Of a stretch of DNA of 64,000 bases, positions 12,301 to 24,007 are shown piece after piece. The stretch is from contig NC_083385.1 of NCBI RefSeq assembly GCF_031755915.1, positions 15,645,001 to 15,709,000 of the forward strand, written 5' to 3'. The notes under the pieces are model-generated. The model was not told where the DNA came from, ran no database searches, and saw nothing but the letters and a program-made list of their open reading frames with translations. This stretch comes from Ziziphus jujuba. Taxonomy: Eukaryota; Streptophyta; Magnoliopsida; Rosales; Rhamnaceae. How positions within the stretch are numbered: position 1 is the stretch's first letter; every line of letters begins with the position of its first letter. The translations under genes were made by a program, and so were the position numbers.

Positions 12301-15300
12301 AGCTATTAGAACTTTGATAAAGCATATATCAAAATGAAATATGAATAAATTTTATACGGCAGCAAGAAACTGAACAATTTGGATTTGTAATAGGAATAGA
12401 AAAAGTGGCTTCATCAGTCTAATTATTACCAGATAATCTACATCCAGATTGCTCAGTTTGCCTGAAAATCACTTACCAGTGTGAAGATAAGAACCAACAG
12501 TATCAATGGAATGCTTATTTCTACACAACTTCCAGCTTGTGGAAAGCCATAGCTAAAAAATGCTAAACCTACTGCAGCTACAGTTGGCGCAACCACAACA
12601 GGGTTTATCAATCTGCATCATGTTATCATATAAATAATAGAAATAGTACATTAGGTTCTTTCCACCTTATATATGCACTTGCAGAGCCAACAGCTTGTGC
12701 AAATACTTTGTATGCTAGCATTTAGAAATGAATCACAGGTTTCAATTTACTGTTTATGTAAAATTGGTAGTGCATCAAACAAAATCCATGGGCTTCTGGA
12801 CAAGAAAAATTCAATTTCAACAAGCACGAACAACTTCAGATAAATCAAAGTACTGATATTACAAGCAATCTTTTGAATTACCTCAGAAAAAGGGTCATTA
12901 AACCACTAAATCCCAGAAGGCTTTGAAATATTGAACCAACAATTATAGCCCCTTGGAGCTCCCTCATTATATGCCTAAATTTCTGCAGTTAAATAATCAC
13001 TGATTAAAATTTAATAAATGATGAAGTAAGATTCATGGGAAACAAATGTTTATAGTTCTGTAATATACAAATGAAAAGATGAAAAATCATCTTGCAAATT
13101 CCATTTAATCAAAAAGTTTATCATCCTAGAAATGTATATGAAATACTTTTCAATTCCTGAAGTTTGTAAAAAGTATTGCTAAAACAGGAAATTTACCAGG
13201 ACTGTTAAAATTTGAGGCAATTGTGACTTTGCTTACAGTATATATTTTGTAACTTCACATTATTTAACTGAACTTACATGTTCTGTAAGATTTCGATACT
13301 CCTGGGCATTAATGATGACCATTGCTGGCGCCAAATATACAAAAGAGCTTCCTTGAACTAAAGGAAGTCGAGTTCCAAAGTATGAGTGCAGTATTGTTGT
13401 AACGCCAGAAATAAGCAGCATCGTTGAAATCACTGTGGCAGTATCTTTCTGTTGTCGATATGTAAAAGACAAAATATTAATAACAAAAGCACTTTGAAAT
13501 ACCCTCTAACATTGCAGCAGATAACAAAGTTTATGGAAGATATGCTTACATCTGTTCCACCCATGGCTGGAACAATGATCAAGGGGATGAATATAAGTGA
13601 GCCAGCTAATGATAAATAATGCTGCAGGCCATAATATATTAGAGGTGCTGCAATAAAAACAAACCGAAAAATTTAAGGAACAAGTAGAGCATTTCTTGTA
13701 TATTAATCCAAAAATCTAAATAAATTCCAGTCTTACAACTCAACCTGATTAAGAAACTAAATTGATAATGAGTAATAACAATCTTTGGCTACTAGACAAA
13801 GAGGTTCCATTAACTACTTTAAATTGACACCATACTTTCTGAGCTTTAAGACTTGTCTAAAGTACATGATAAATAGATTGGGACATAGACTCAAAGTAAT
13901 GGGAAGGAAACTTAATCTTAACCTATTAATCTCTGGCTCTAACAAGTTTAGAGTCAGGAAAATCCTGATATTGGAAGAGGCACCTTCTTTTAATTTCATT
14001 TCGTTTGCTCTAGATGTAAACTTAATTATGTAATTTTAGGATTAAGTTATAAAGAAGGCATAGCTATAAAAGCCAATGCAGAATTGGTTTCTTACATCTT
14101 GAAAGTTGACTACCAATGGCAAAAGGGCAGAGTGGGAAAGCAACAATCAGATCAGTTTAAAGCAACCAATCAAGAACCAAACTTAAGTTAAGTATATTTT
14201 CAATGCCTTAATGTTAAAAACATGGCTATATACAACAGAATCCCATTTGAATATGAAGGTAAAAAACCTAATAATTAAGTCTGTCAACCATGTACTTAAG
14301 TATCATCTTCAGCAGACATCAATCAGGCAAGCGCCAAGTTACAAACTCAAGGTTAACACTTTTATAAGGCAGCCTTACAATGTTCGTTATCCTCCAAAGT
14401 CCAAACATATTCCCGATGGGAAAAGCCTGCATTCTGCACATTTCAAAGCTTGGTCAAGTATACTCCCTACTTTCGAGAGTTGGTCATTGCATCTATCCTA
14501 TGGCCAGGGAGAAAAAATGACATCTAGTTTTGCTCTAAATTCCATATTTTGCTATCAAAAGTTGACTACCATACAAGTTACAACCATTAGAAACAAAACT
14601 ACTAGTCTACTACTGGAACTCTACGTGCAAAACCATAAATTAGAAAGAATAGAACTTTACTAACCAAAACCCGGATTTTCTCTCAGGCCACATTTCATTC
14701 CAGATGGTCTGCGCCACTCTCCATAAGTGAGCTCTTCACCATCTGGTTGGAAATTCATTTCCATATCTCTCTCAGCTAAGTCAGCATCTTTCTTTGGCTC
14801 TGTTACGGGAGTAACTGCTGCCACTCCAACTACAGTCCCATTTGCATTCCCAATTCTATTCGCAGCCTCGTTGACATTCTCATTTCCTTTGCCATTTCCA
14901 TTCAAATCAACTTTCCTTCCACCATGACCAATTCCACCGTCCAAAACATGCTCATCCCCAACCCTTCTCCCCTGATTTATACCCCCAACCGTTCCATCCC
15001 TCGAACCCAAAACCCCATTATTCTCATTCCTCATCCTTACATTTGTATTTGCATACCCAGTTGCTGGTTCAATCTCAGCTCTTCTATTCGGCCTAGTCCG
15101 CCCAGAATTGGATCAATCTCAATTTTGGGCGACGACCCACCACCTCTCTGTTCAAGACCCCTCTCCAAATCATACCCAGCTCTATCATTCTTCTCACTTG
15201 CAGTAGTTCCAGTCTCACCTGAGAAGGTAGTAGAGATAAACCCAGTTCTCTTTGCCCAAGATCTCAGCTCTCTCGGATTGTGATCCGTTCTTGGGACAAA

Positions 15301-15393
15301 GGGATCGATATTTCCCATCACAGAACTGAGTTTAGCACCACCTCTTCCTCTCCCTGCCATGTCCATGGACTCTGAGCTCGACCCAGTACTCAT
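9327..15393 (-). CDS. NAT11: Nucleobase-ascorbate transporter, NAT11-like, with an apparent frameshift in exon 1
   Basis: Exons from the 5' end (minus strand): 15393-14665, 13647-13550, 13448-13278, 12982-12882, 12612-12477, 12280-12230, 11824-11537, 11217-10983, 10631-10351 and 9548-9327. With one base restored in exon 1 they encode about 770 residues. The family (NCS2/NAT) carries purines, uracil, xanthine or ascorbate across membranes with about 12 helices. Visible signs: a long hydrophilic N-terminus (FVPRTDHNPRELRSWAKRTG), then FAPLIYYGLQHYLSLAGSLI, the QGSSFVYLAPA segment, GFWGSGTGATTLTENVHT (the NAT signature region), SLFLGLSIPAYFQQYQ, and ILDNTVPGNRQERGVYIW near the C-terminus. The long N-terminus points to the NAT11/12 branch. 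Frame 1 is open to 15040; the frame joining exon 2 is open only from 15112. The two meet near 15101, where family-like text goes from IEIDPILG to RTRPNRRAEIEP if one base is added. An upstream in-frame ATG lies at 15420. The transported substrate is unknown. Confidence 0.88.
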
Positions 15394-15420
15394 TTCAAGC
15401 TCTCTAACAAAGTTTCCCAA

Positions 15421-18400
15421 GAAACTAAACCAAGAAAACTCCTAAAAAAAACCAAAAGAAGACGAATAACCTCCCACTCTTCCTCACAACAGAACAAAGA
15501 ACAAGTAGTTCAAAAGCTCTTATAAAAAAAGTAAAATAATTCCCCAAAAAAAAAAAAAAAAAAACACACACACTCTGGGAGAGAAAGAGAGTAGAAGCAA
15601 AGCAAGAAAGAGTGGAAAAAGGGTCAAAGTGTGAGAAGCTTCATATCGATCGGCAACGTGGAAATGGCTACAGGCTGACTGGTGCGAGAAATAGCGAGTG
15701 ACTTAATAAGCATCTTTTTGTATTATGCCACATTACCGCTCGCAAGTTGTTTTCAGCTGTCGTTTTCGGCTTCTTCTTCTGCTTGCTCAAATTACCGAAA
15801 CCTCCCTCTTTCTTGCCCGTTAGGACACAGAATAATTAAAAAGCTTTTTCCTTTCCGTTTCAACATTAAAACATTCAACTTCGATTTCGGTGTGGAACTC
15901 ACCGAGTGGACTCGGCAGCTCGGACGAGTTTCATGCATGTTTAACTCAGTGGGCACGTACATGAGCACATGCTGATTATGATAATAGGGTGGAAGAAGAA
16001 ACCATTTAATGGGTCCCAGATGAATTATTAGAACTCGAACCCCACCAAAACCAAAAACATAAAAATAAAAATAAAACAAGAAAATGGAATTTCAAAAAGG
16101 AGCTCTGAAAGCTAGGCTCACTCTGAATCATCAAAGACTAGTTATAGCATAATAAAGAAACATTTTGAAAAGATTATTCCGAGTGTGACTTTTATGCTTT
16201 ACGCACTGTTTAAAATAATGATTTTATATACAATATAACCTTTTGGTTGGTTTGGGGCCTTTTATAAAAAAATTACAAACTAATAAACTTGTTTTGGACT
16301 AATGCAAACGAGATAAGATTTATATGATACTAAACCCCAAAACGAAATAGAGAAGAGATAAGATTTGATAGACTGTTTGTGTCTTCTATGCTTTTTTTTC
16401 ACCCCTACTTTTTTTTTTTCCAACAAGATGGAGTTGGTCGGTCAAACATTTTTATATTAAAGCGAAAATTGATATGTGTAGCTATTGGATGAATTTTTAT
16501 TTTTTTATTTTTTTATATTTTATGGTTGAGTGGAACAGGAAATTTAAGATGCAATGCACTTTAGCGAACGTTGATTAGAAATATTTATTTTTTTGGAAAA
16601 AAAAATACCTGTTTAATATTTTCTTGAAGTAATCTAGATCAGTAAGAAAAAAAAAAAAACTTTTAGTAAACTGTTTCATATATATATATATATATATTTT
16701 TTTTTATAATGAAACACTTGCCAAGGAACATTTTTATTATCTTGGACGTGGGCCCTGTTCGTTCGAAAGTCTTGTCATGGAGGGTAAATTGGCTAAATAA
16801 TAATTGCAAGAGTGTTTCAGCAAAAAAAAAAAAAAAAGAAAAAAAAATTGAAAAAAAGTTCAAACATTTCATTTTCAGGCAATATGGGCAAATCAATTAC
16901 AGTAATCTTCTTTTATTTCACTGTCTTCCACCTTTCCTTTGAAATTACTTTTATATAGCTGGTCAATCTCTAATAAGCATGAATTATTCCAATCAACAAT
17001 ACTACTTTGCTTTGAAGTAAACATTATGTTTATCTTTAAAAGTTTGTTTAGGTTTAGTTACACTTTAAAAAGCAAAGCTAATATAATCTCTTAATCAATA
17101 AACAAAGTTATGTAATTTAACAAAATTCTTTAAAGAATGATGGTTTTTTTTTTTTTTTGTTTTTAACTAAATTAAAAGAATGATGCTTATACATTCTCTC
17201 AAGTGGTAATATCATCAAGAGACAAGGGGTGAAGTCTCACACTTGATGTTAAGCCTTAATGATTATGGATTCATATTATTATTATTTTCGGCAAAACTAA
17301 ACATTTGGATTAAGAAGACTTCTAAAACTATTTTTTATATATAATTTAATTTAAATAGAAATTTCTAAATACAACAAAACATTCTAAGATAACCAAATTC
17401 CATAAAAAGCATGGTCTCTTGTATTGCGAAAAGATAATTGTTTATTTACCCAAAAAACCAAGATAATTATTTTCCATCTTCCTGTTGTTGTTTTGGTTGA
17501 ACCTAAACTCTTGAGGTATATTTTTATTGGTTTTATCACTAAACTAAATTTACTGATACCTTTAGTTTTACCTTTTGATGCTGATAATTGTGCTTTTAAA
17601 AAATAAACAATGGTAAAAATAGTAATCCTATAACTTTACAACAACACAACAACAACCAAATAAATAAATAAATAATTTTAAAAAAAATCCTTTCATTAAA
17701 GAAGAAGAAAAAAAAAAAGTACACAAACACAAAAACATATTCAGAAGTAGAGGTGGCTGCTGGCCATTAATGGAAGATTAATAATGTTGATAAAGAGCAT
17801 AATGAGGAAGACGATTAACATGAAGAACATAATCATTATCACTCCATTTACACCACTTTGTTGCCGTGAATTTTAAGTTAGGATGACAAGAAGTGTATTC
17901 AAAGAAATCATTGATGGAAATATTTTATAAGATTGCAATCTGGAAAATCTTTATTTTTTAATTTTTTTTTTCCATCAATTCCAAAGGCATCAATCAACAT
18001 AAAAAGCCTTTAAAAATTGCTAAAAAGTAATCCAAAGTTACTGGGCAACACAAAGTCATATTGGACAAGAGAATAGAAAATTCTGAATTCCGGCAATCAT
18101 AACAAGGCAAAAAAATTCAGTTACTCATGGGTCTTATACGATGTGGGCCGTACAAGCTTGTTTGTCATTTAGAAGCAAAATTTGCTCACATTGGAGACGT
18201 TAAAGAAGGAAAAGTTGAACCTCTCGGAAACTCTCAAGCCTCGAAAAGAAATAAACATGTATAAGTAAGTACTTACATATAAAGCACATCCGGTCTACCT
18301 CAGGAATTATTAAAAAGATTTTAAACTTGTGCCCTCTCTTTCATTCTATCTTTCTTGTTTGGATCCTAAGATGAAATAAAATAATAAGTTAATACAACTT

Positions 18401-19317
18401 CCCCTTTTAAGCAAAAAATAAAATAATAATAATAATAATAAAATCTACCTCTTTTTTCTTTTTTTCTTTTTTTTTTGTCTCTCTCACTAGTTTAACTTTA
18501 ACATATCTCTTGGCACAAAAAATAAAAAGTTTAAATTATATTAGGCATCTTTTCTATGCTGTAATTTGGAGGTATTCAATAAGACAAATCATGGAAATCA
18601 AAATGCAGACTCTCAAAAGTCAAAAACTACATTGTCACGTTCTCACTATCAAAGTTATTTGCTTTCCCAAAGATGTTCTTTGCGGTCTAATTGGTCAGAT
18701 TTCGATCTGATACAAAGCGTAATTCAATTTTCCATTTCTCAACAACATCAAACTTGTTATCCCATCATCCTCTGCAACATAATTTCCCAGTTTCAGTTTG
18801 TATAATCAAATTTATCAATTCTATATCTTACCAATTTCTGTATTTGACTATAATCATCAGCTAAGTCTATAGCTTTTTAAGACTAGAATCATCATCAATT
18901 TCTTTATTGCTATAGTAGAATCAAAATTGTAAAAACTTGGATTTTCGGAATCTTCTTCAATAGTTCAGTGCCTTGCGTATGAAATCCTATTTCCTTTTAA
19001 GATTATAATCTCTTAAATATTCGAATATAGTTTTACAATTAAAAGTCCTTAGAACTTTCAAAAGATCAAGCGATTTGAAAACAACATCCAATTTATTTAC
19101 ATTTAAACAGGATAATGGTACTAGAGAATCAGGCTTTCCCCCCTTTTTTTTTTGTTTTTTGTTTTTGTTTTTTTTTGTTTTTTGGTAATTAATCAGGCTT
19201 TACCCACTTGCTGTTGAGTATTTTAACAATCCTCTTTGATTGATTTTTTATCCTTCCCCTATAAGGGTGGTTAAAAAAAATGTCTAACATAAAGATAAAA
19301 TTTTCATATTTCACAAA
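15421..19317. other. NAT leader/promoter and gene-poor AT-rich DNA
   Basis: The first 250 bases hold the probable NAT leader and promoter, with an A-run near 15547 and GAGA-rich sequence. The rest is AT-rich with T/A runs and (AT)n near 16680 and contains no supported gene. A weak SINE-like head lies near 17.2 kb (listed separately), and a T/G-rich low-complexity stretch lies near 19139-19185. Confidence 0.55.
17195..17300 (+). mobile_element. Possible degenerate tRNA-derived SINE
   Basis: A box-A-like CTCAAGTGGTAA (about 17198) is followed about 28 bases later by a box-B-like GGGGTGAAGTCTCAC (17226-17240) and an ATT-rich tail. Both boxes deviate from consensus and no target-site duplication was seen, so this is weak. 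Confidence 0.25.
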
Positions 19318-19460
19318 TCAGCTCAAGATCATAACCTCAAATTCATGGAAGAATTCATCTCCTATTTATATATATAAATCATAATTATACACACACTTAC
19401 ACATATTTTTATGCTTCAAATAGTGTTGGATTCTTACGCCAAGCACCCACCAAAAGGAAA

Positions 19461-19499
<39 letters not shown>

Positions 19500-19872
19500 A
19501 AAAATAATTCAAGAAGGAGACACTGTTAGGATCAACATACACATGCAATACATCTTAGTGAATTCAAATATTTTTTTTTTTTTTTTTGGGTCAAAAGTCA
19601 ATTCAAAGTTCAAATGCATAAAATTTGGAAATCTCTTTCTCGAAGCCAATTCTCTTCCCTACATAGAGATCACAAAAATTGTACCTGTATCCCAAAACGG
19701 TATAAATAAAAAAGTTTATGCAATCATGTCATGACATTCCTAACCATAATCCAATTCTTCCTACTTTTTACAGGGATTCACTAAAAGCATTGTCATCAAC
19801 TCATAATTTATGCCTATTAAAAGTTCAAATGTTCGTAAACTCAATTTGTATTCAATTAGTGCATCGGGAATC
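19318..19872 (+). repeat. Direct repeat A (pairs with 21571-22090)
   Basis: Diverged duplicate of the 21571-22090 block in the same orientation. Shared landmarks in order: AAGATCATAA, an ATTACACACACAC stretch, a T/A homopolymer, ATGCAATA(A/C)ATCTTAGT, CTCTTTCTC, TTTATGCAATC, and GACATTCCTAACCATAATCC versus GGCATTCCTAACCATAATCC. No coding potential. It ends just where the NAT exon fragment starts. Confidence 0.75.
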
Positions 19873-20400
19873 ATCATGTTGGAAATTCATTTCTATATTT
19901 CTCTCAGCTATATAAGTCAACATACTTTTCTTTGGCTCTGTTACGGCAGTAGCTGCTGCCATTCCAACTCCATTTCCATTTGCACTCCCAATTCTATTAA
20001 CGACCTCCCTTTTGTTATTATTAGTATTAATATTATTATTAGTATTATTTATAACCATTCCTCTTCGGTATCAAATCCATAACTTTATAATTATGAATGC
20101 AAATGGTTTATCAATTAAACCAGTTTCACTTTACATTTATAATCTCATTTACACTCTAATTTCCTTAACCATTTCCATTCAAACCTGCCCTACACCCTTA
20201 ATTAACCGTTCCATCCCTGGAATCTAAAACCACTATTCTCATTCCTCATCCCTCATTTCCAAATCAATCTTAGCTCTTCCATTCGACCTAGTCCAACTCT
20301 CATAATTGGTTCGATCTCAATTTCGGGCCATGACCCACCACCTCTCGAATCCAGAACAACCATAGGGATTGTACATTATGATCGGTTCTTTGGACAAATA
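19873..20400 (-). pseudogene. Decayed copy of part of NAT exon 1
   Basis: On the minus strand this region resembles the NAT gene over about 15307-14737. Short peptides shared with the parent include NRIG.ANG, VTEPKK and AER.(I/M)EMNFQ. On the plus strand TTGGAAATTCATTTC, TTTGGCTCTGTTACGG, ATTCTCATTCCTCATCC and CGACCTAGTCC (parent GGCCTAGTCC) appear in the same order as in the parent. It is interrupted by an ATT-rich insertion near 20020-20055 and about 100 bases of unrelated sequence, has several stops, and contains no transmembrane exon. I infer a non-functional local duplicate, not a transporter. Copying mechanism unknown. Confidence 0.8.
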
Positions 20401-21570
20401 GAGTAGTCCTCCTTTTATATATGACACTGTTATAACAAACATTGAAATTTTCATTGTACTATGGGTGTTTAGTAAGTGCTATGAAAATAATGGTTGTATA
20501 ACTTATAGCATTTTCTAAGTGCTATAGAAAAAATAATATTCACAATTTTCAAAGTCATCTATAACATTTTTGAATGTTATTAAAGACGTAAACAACATAA
20601 TAGTCAAACAATGCTATAAATACTGAAATCATGGTAGAAAAAGAATGCTATTATATAAGCTTTGCTTCTGCTTAATAAATGTAGCTAGAAATTCTCTTTA
20701 TGAAAATCCAATTTAGTGGAGGTCTTGTGGGAGGAGTAAGAGGCCAGTTTCCTTAGCTCCCTCGTCAGTGCTGGTGCACCACAGTAAAACACACCGGCAA
20801 ATTAATCAAAAATCTTTTAATATAATATATATATATTACCAATAATTTTAAGGTGAACATGCATAGAAAGATTATAAATGTCCACACCACGAAATGACTC
20901 TGTATATTTATATTACATGGTAAAGAAAAGAAGAAAGAATGGTAATGGTATTGTAGGTATAAGATTAAAGGTATAAGGAAAAGTGAAGAAGAATTAATAA
21001 TTAATGTGGATAAACTATGGACCAACTCGAGCATTAGGATATTGGAGAGCGATCGTCCTGTAGACTTGGTGCGATTTATTCCTGGTTCTGACCATACTCG
21101 TTCTGTTCTTATTATTACTTATGATATTGATGAGTCTGAAACTTCATTATATTCTTCCTTGTGCAACATGTTGTATTGATGATGTCCTTCACCATACTCA
21201 CCACCATCAGTGTTGGTCCAATGCCAAGACCCCAGCATTACCACCTCCTTTTTTTTTTTTTTGGCAGTCCTGTGCTGGAGGACCATATACACCGTCGATC
21301 AATATTTTTTGGAAAGCTGTACATGATCAATCATCATTATTAATATTGCTTTTTTTTTTTTGGGGGGGGGGGGGGGGGGTGAAGAATCATTACTAATATT
21401 GTTAGGTCATTAATATTTTAGCAGCCTAATTTGTGATTATAAAGACCAGCCATGGGATTTTGAGGGCCTTAGGCCAACTAGTCACATGCTGAATAATATA
21501 GTTCGTGAAACACAATTTTTATAATTAATTCTAAATAATTATGCACGAAAATACAAACCATACATACATA
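20401..21570. other. Sequence between the NAT fragment and repeat A'; possible coding remnant
   Basis: No recognised gene. A plus-strand frame with no ATG start is open at about 20947-21178 and reads, in part, LWTNSSIRILESDRPVDLV and RFIPGSDHTRSVLIITYDI. Its base composition is less AT-rich than its surroundings, so it may be an exon remnant, but I do not recognise the family. A run of 18 G lies at 21362-21379. Confidence 0.3.
21362..21379. repeat. G18 homopolymer after a T-run
   Basis: Eighteen consecutive G directly follow a run of T. Long G/C runs are rare in plant DNA and are prone to sequencing error, so the exact length should be treated with caution. Confidence 0.9.
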
Positions 21571-22090
21571 TTATTAAGATCATAAAATTCATGGACGATT
21601 TCATCTTCTAATTATGTATATCACTATTACACACACACATACATATATATTTTTATAGCTTCACATAGGGTTCGATTCCTAAGCCAACCTCCCACGATTT
21701 TTTTTTTTTTTTTAAAGAAATCATAGAAAATAATTCGTATAATGAAACACCAATATGGTCAACATGCAATAAATCTTAGTTAATTATAAGTTCAGAGTCA
21801 ATTTGAAAACCTCTTTCTCCCTGGCTTTGGGTCAATAGAAATCACAAATACTGTACCTGCATCCTAAAACAGGATAAGTAAAAGAAGTTTATGCAATCGT
21901 TATGCCGTTATGGCATTCCTAACCATAATCCAACTCTTCCTACGTTTCACAAGAATTGTCATTAACTAATCATTTACACCGATTAAAAGCTCATTTAAAC
22001 CTATTAAAAGCAGAACAAACTGAATATGTAAAATAAAATTTAGTAACCAAATTTGAATTCAGTTGGTGGATTGGGAATTTAATCCATTAC
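21571..22090 (+). repeat. Direct repeat A' (pairs with 19318-19872)
   Basis: Second member of the direct-repeat pair, about 2.25 kb from the first. Homology ends near TTGGGAATTTAATCC, which corresponds to the ATCGGGAATCATCATG end of repeat A. Bases 22091-22944 carry no supported gene and include an (AT)n tract near 22816. Confidence 0.75.
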
Positions 22091-22944
22091 CTTTGTGCCA
22101 ATAGCCAATAATATTGGGAAAGTACAACATATTATAAGCCAAACGATCATCTTGCTTAGAGGCCAGAATAAGTAATTTAAAGAAGCCTTTCCACTATCTC
22201 TTAGTTACTAACATTTTTTATCTACTTCCTGTTAGTGTTGGCAGGCTTCAAACTTCAATATAAATTGGCCAACCAAGTCTCCCAAAAAATATATAATAAT
22301 AAAAAAAAAGTGTTAAAAACCTTCCCAACAATGTATATCTACAACAATCAACATGTAGCACAAGTAGAATAAGCATTTTACTCTTCAATCACAGCAGACA
22401 AAACACTAGAAACAAAAAGATGGGAAAAAAAATAAAAATGATAAAAAGGTTATTTTGAATGATTCAGATACACGATTCAAGTCCAGTGTATGTGAATTAG
22501 CAACAGAAATGAAACATTTGGATGATGGGTCCAAAACAAACTGCAGACCCATGTCTAAAAAACACCATGAACTAGCAAGGAACCCAACATACATAATTAC
22601 ATCTACATATATATATTTATATACAAATCTATATGTAGATTAAGAAAATCTTCAGTGCACTAGTACAAGCACTAGAATAAACAATGGTTCTTTATGAATT
22701 TCCAGTACATGTATTTCACATATAAATTTCACAGAAACGAATATGCATAAAGATTGATAATAATTTGTTTACAAAAATAAACATTACAGGACAGCATAAT
22801 CAACCCAAATTCATTATATATATATATATATATATATTAGACGGAAAGAAAGAAAGTTGATAAATTTTAGTATGGACAACAGGACAAGGGATTTAAAAGT
22901 GTTAAAAAATTCAATCACCGGAGGAGGGGATTTTGTAAAAATGA

Positions 22945-23250
22945 TTATTTGTGAGGCAGAGGAGAGAAGAGGGTGGCGACGTGTTGCTGTTGTTCTCGGA
23001 ATCGTCGTTTGAGGTAGGTCTCGAGGATCTCCATGACGGAGACGAAGCGCTTCATCTCTTCAAGCTGGCGGCTAAGCTCGGCTTCACGAGCCCTGGCGCG
23101 CTCCAAACGAGCCTCTGTCTCCGCAAGCCGACCACGCAGATCTTCGACGACGACGGCGTTGTCGATCGCAGACCGGAGAGTCCGCGATGGGGTTAGGTTT
23201 CCGTCGTCGTCTCTGGAGAAGGACCGCTGCTGTTGCTGACCGTAACACAT
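22945..23250 (-). CDS. Small conserved-looking coiled-coil protein, 101 aa
   Basis: Single-exon frame from ATG at 23250 (MCYGQQQQRSFSRDDDG) to TAA at 22945. The frame is open upstream to 23334, but that part is low-complexity and reads like leader sequence (the GAGA tract near 23298-23313 falls there), so the MCYG start is preferred. Residues about 40-85 form a strong charged coiled coil (LAETEARLERARAREAEL), followed by the hydrophobic, Arg-rich FVSVMEILETYLKRRF. The GC content is far above the flanks, with many CG-ending codons, which supports real coding. I do not recognise a named family; it has the look of a small plant-specific protein. No membrane span or signal peptide. It is head to head with ECD, 2.0 kb apart. 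Function unknown. Confidence 0.7.
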   Translation of the reverse strand: MCYGQQQQRSFSRDDDGNLTPSRTLRSAIDNAVVVEDLRGRLAETEARLERARAREAELSRQLEEMKRFVSVMEILETYLKRRFREQQQHVATLFSPLPHK

Positions 23251-23829
23251 TGCCCAAAAAAGGTAACCGACACAATTGGGAACGTCTCGCTCTGTGTGAG
23301 AGAGAGAGAGAGAGACAACCTTTTGTTTTGCCACCGGTTTTCTGTTTTTTTTTTTTTTTTTTTTTTTGAAGGTACGATTGGTTGAATTGGAGGTTTAATC
23401 TGGATCGTTTAATTAAGGAGGGTTTTATTCTGCTGTACTCGGGTTTTCTTTTTAAGTCCTCGAATATTTCTCTTTTCACTTCCCTAATCCCTTTCTACTT
23501 CAATCCGACTCACTCGCTTCACAATCACTCAATAATAACAGGATTCTGGCTCTTTTTTTTTTTTTTTCCTCTTTTTTTTTTTTTAAGGGTTTTTTGGGAA
23601 TTCAAATTTGGAGAAAAACATAAAGAAACTAGACAGGGAGACTCGGAGCAGACAAGCTTCGGATACATGGGTTGACCGATAAAATTACTAATATCATCTT
23701 CGACGATTAATGCTATTTTATTATTAATATTTTTAACTTTGATATTAATAAATTATAAATATTATTGAATGATATTGAAAACCAGTTATTATTCAAAAAA
23801 AAAAATTATAATTTTTTTTAAAATGATAA

Positions 23830-23937
23830 TTTAAGTATCAAATAATGATAGGTTGTTATAAACTTTATTACAATGGATCAAATAAAATTTAAGTATCAAA
23901 TAGTGATAGGTTGTTATAAACTTTATTACAATGGAGC
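23830..23937. repeat. 58-bp tandem duplication
   Basis: A unit beginning TTTAAGTATCAAATA and containing GATAGGTTGTTATAAACTTT is repeated once with a period of 58 (23830-23887, then 23888-23937). The second copy is nearly identical to the first over its length. Confidence 0.9.
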
Positions 23938-23945
23938 TTACTATC

Positions 23946-24007
23946 AAAATTTGACAATTGCATTTTAAATGTCAAATTTATCATTAAAAATGTAATTGTC
24001 AAATTTT
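23946..24007. repeat. 21-bp inverted repeat with a 20-base loop
   Basis: Arms 23946-23966 and 23987-24007 are reverse complements with one mismatch (left arm core TTGACAATTGCATTTT, right arm core AAAATGTAATTGTCAA). It is too AT-rich and short to call a miRNA precursor; it may be the core of a decayed MITE. Confidence 0.6.

Noticed and set aside
14211..14663. 150-codon plus-strand frame
   Set aside because: It lies within NAT intron 1, has no protein-like domain, and shows no supporting splice context; a chance open frame.
16020..16050. Reverse box-B-like GAACTCGAACCCC
   Set aside because: No box A on the matching side and no tRNA-like stem; treated as chance.
21660..21685. Perfect box-B-like GGTTCGATTCC suggesting a tRNA or SINE
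   Set aside because: No box A at the expected distance, and the sister repeat A has GTTGGATTCTT at the same place, so it is likely chance within repeat A'.
23946..24007. miRNA precursor
   Set aside because: The arms are very AT-rich, the loop is short, and no known mature plant miRNA sequence is visible.
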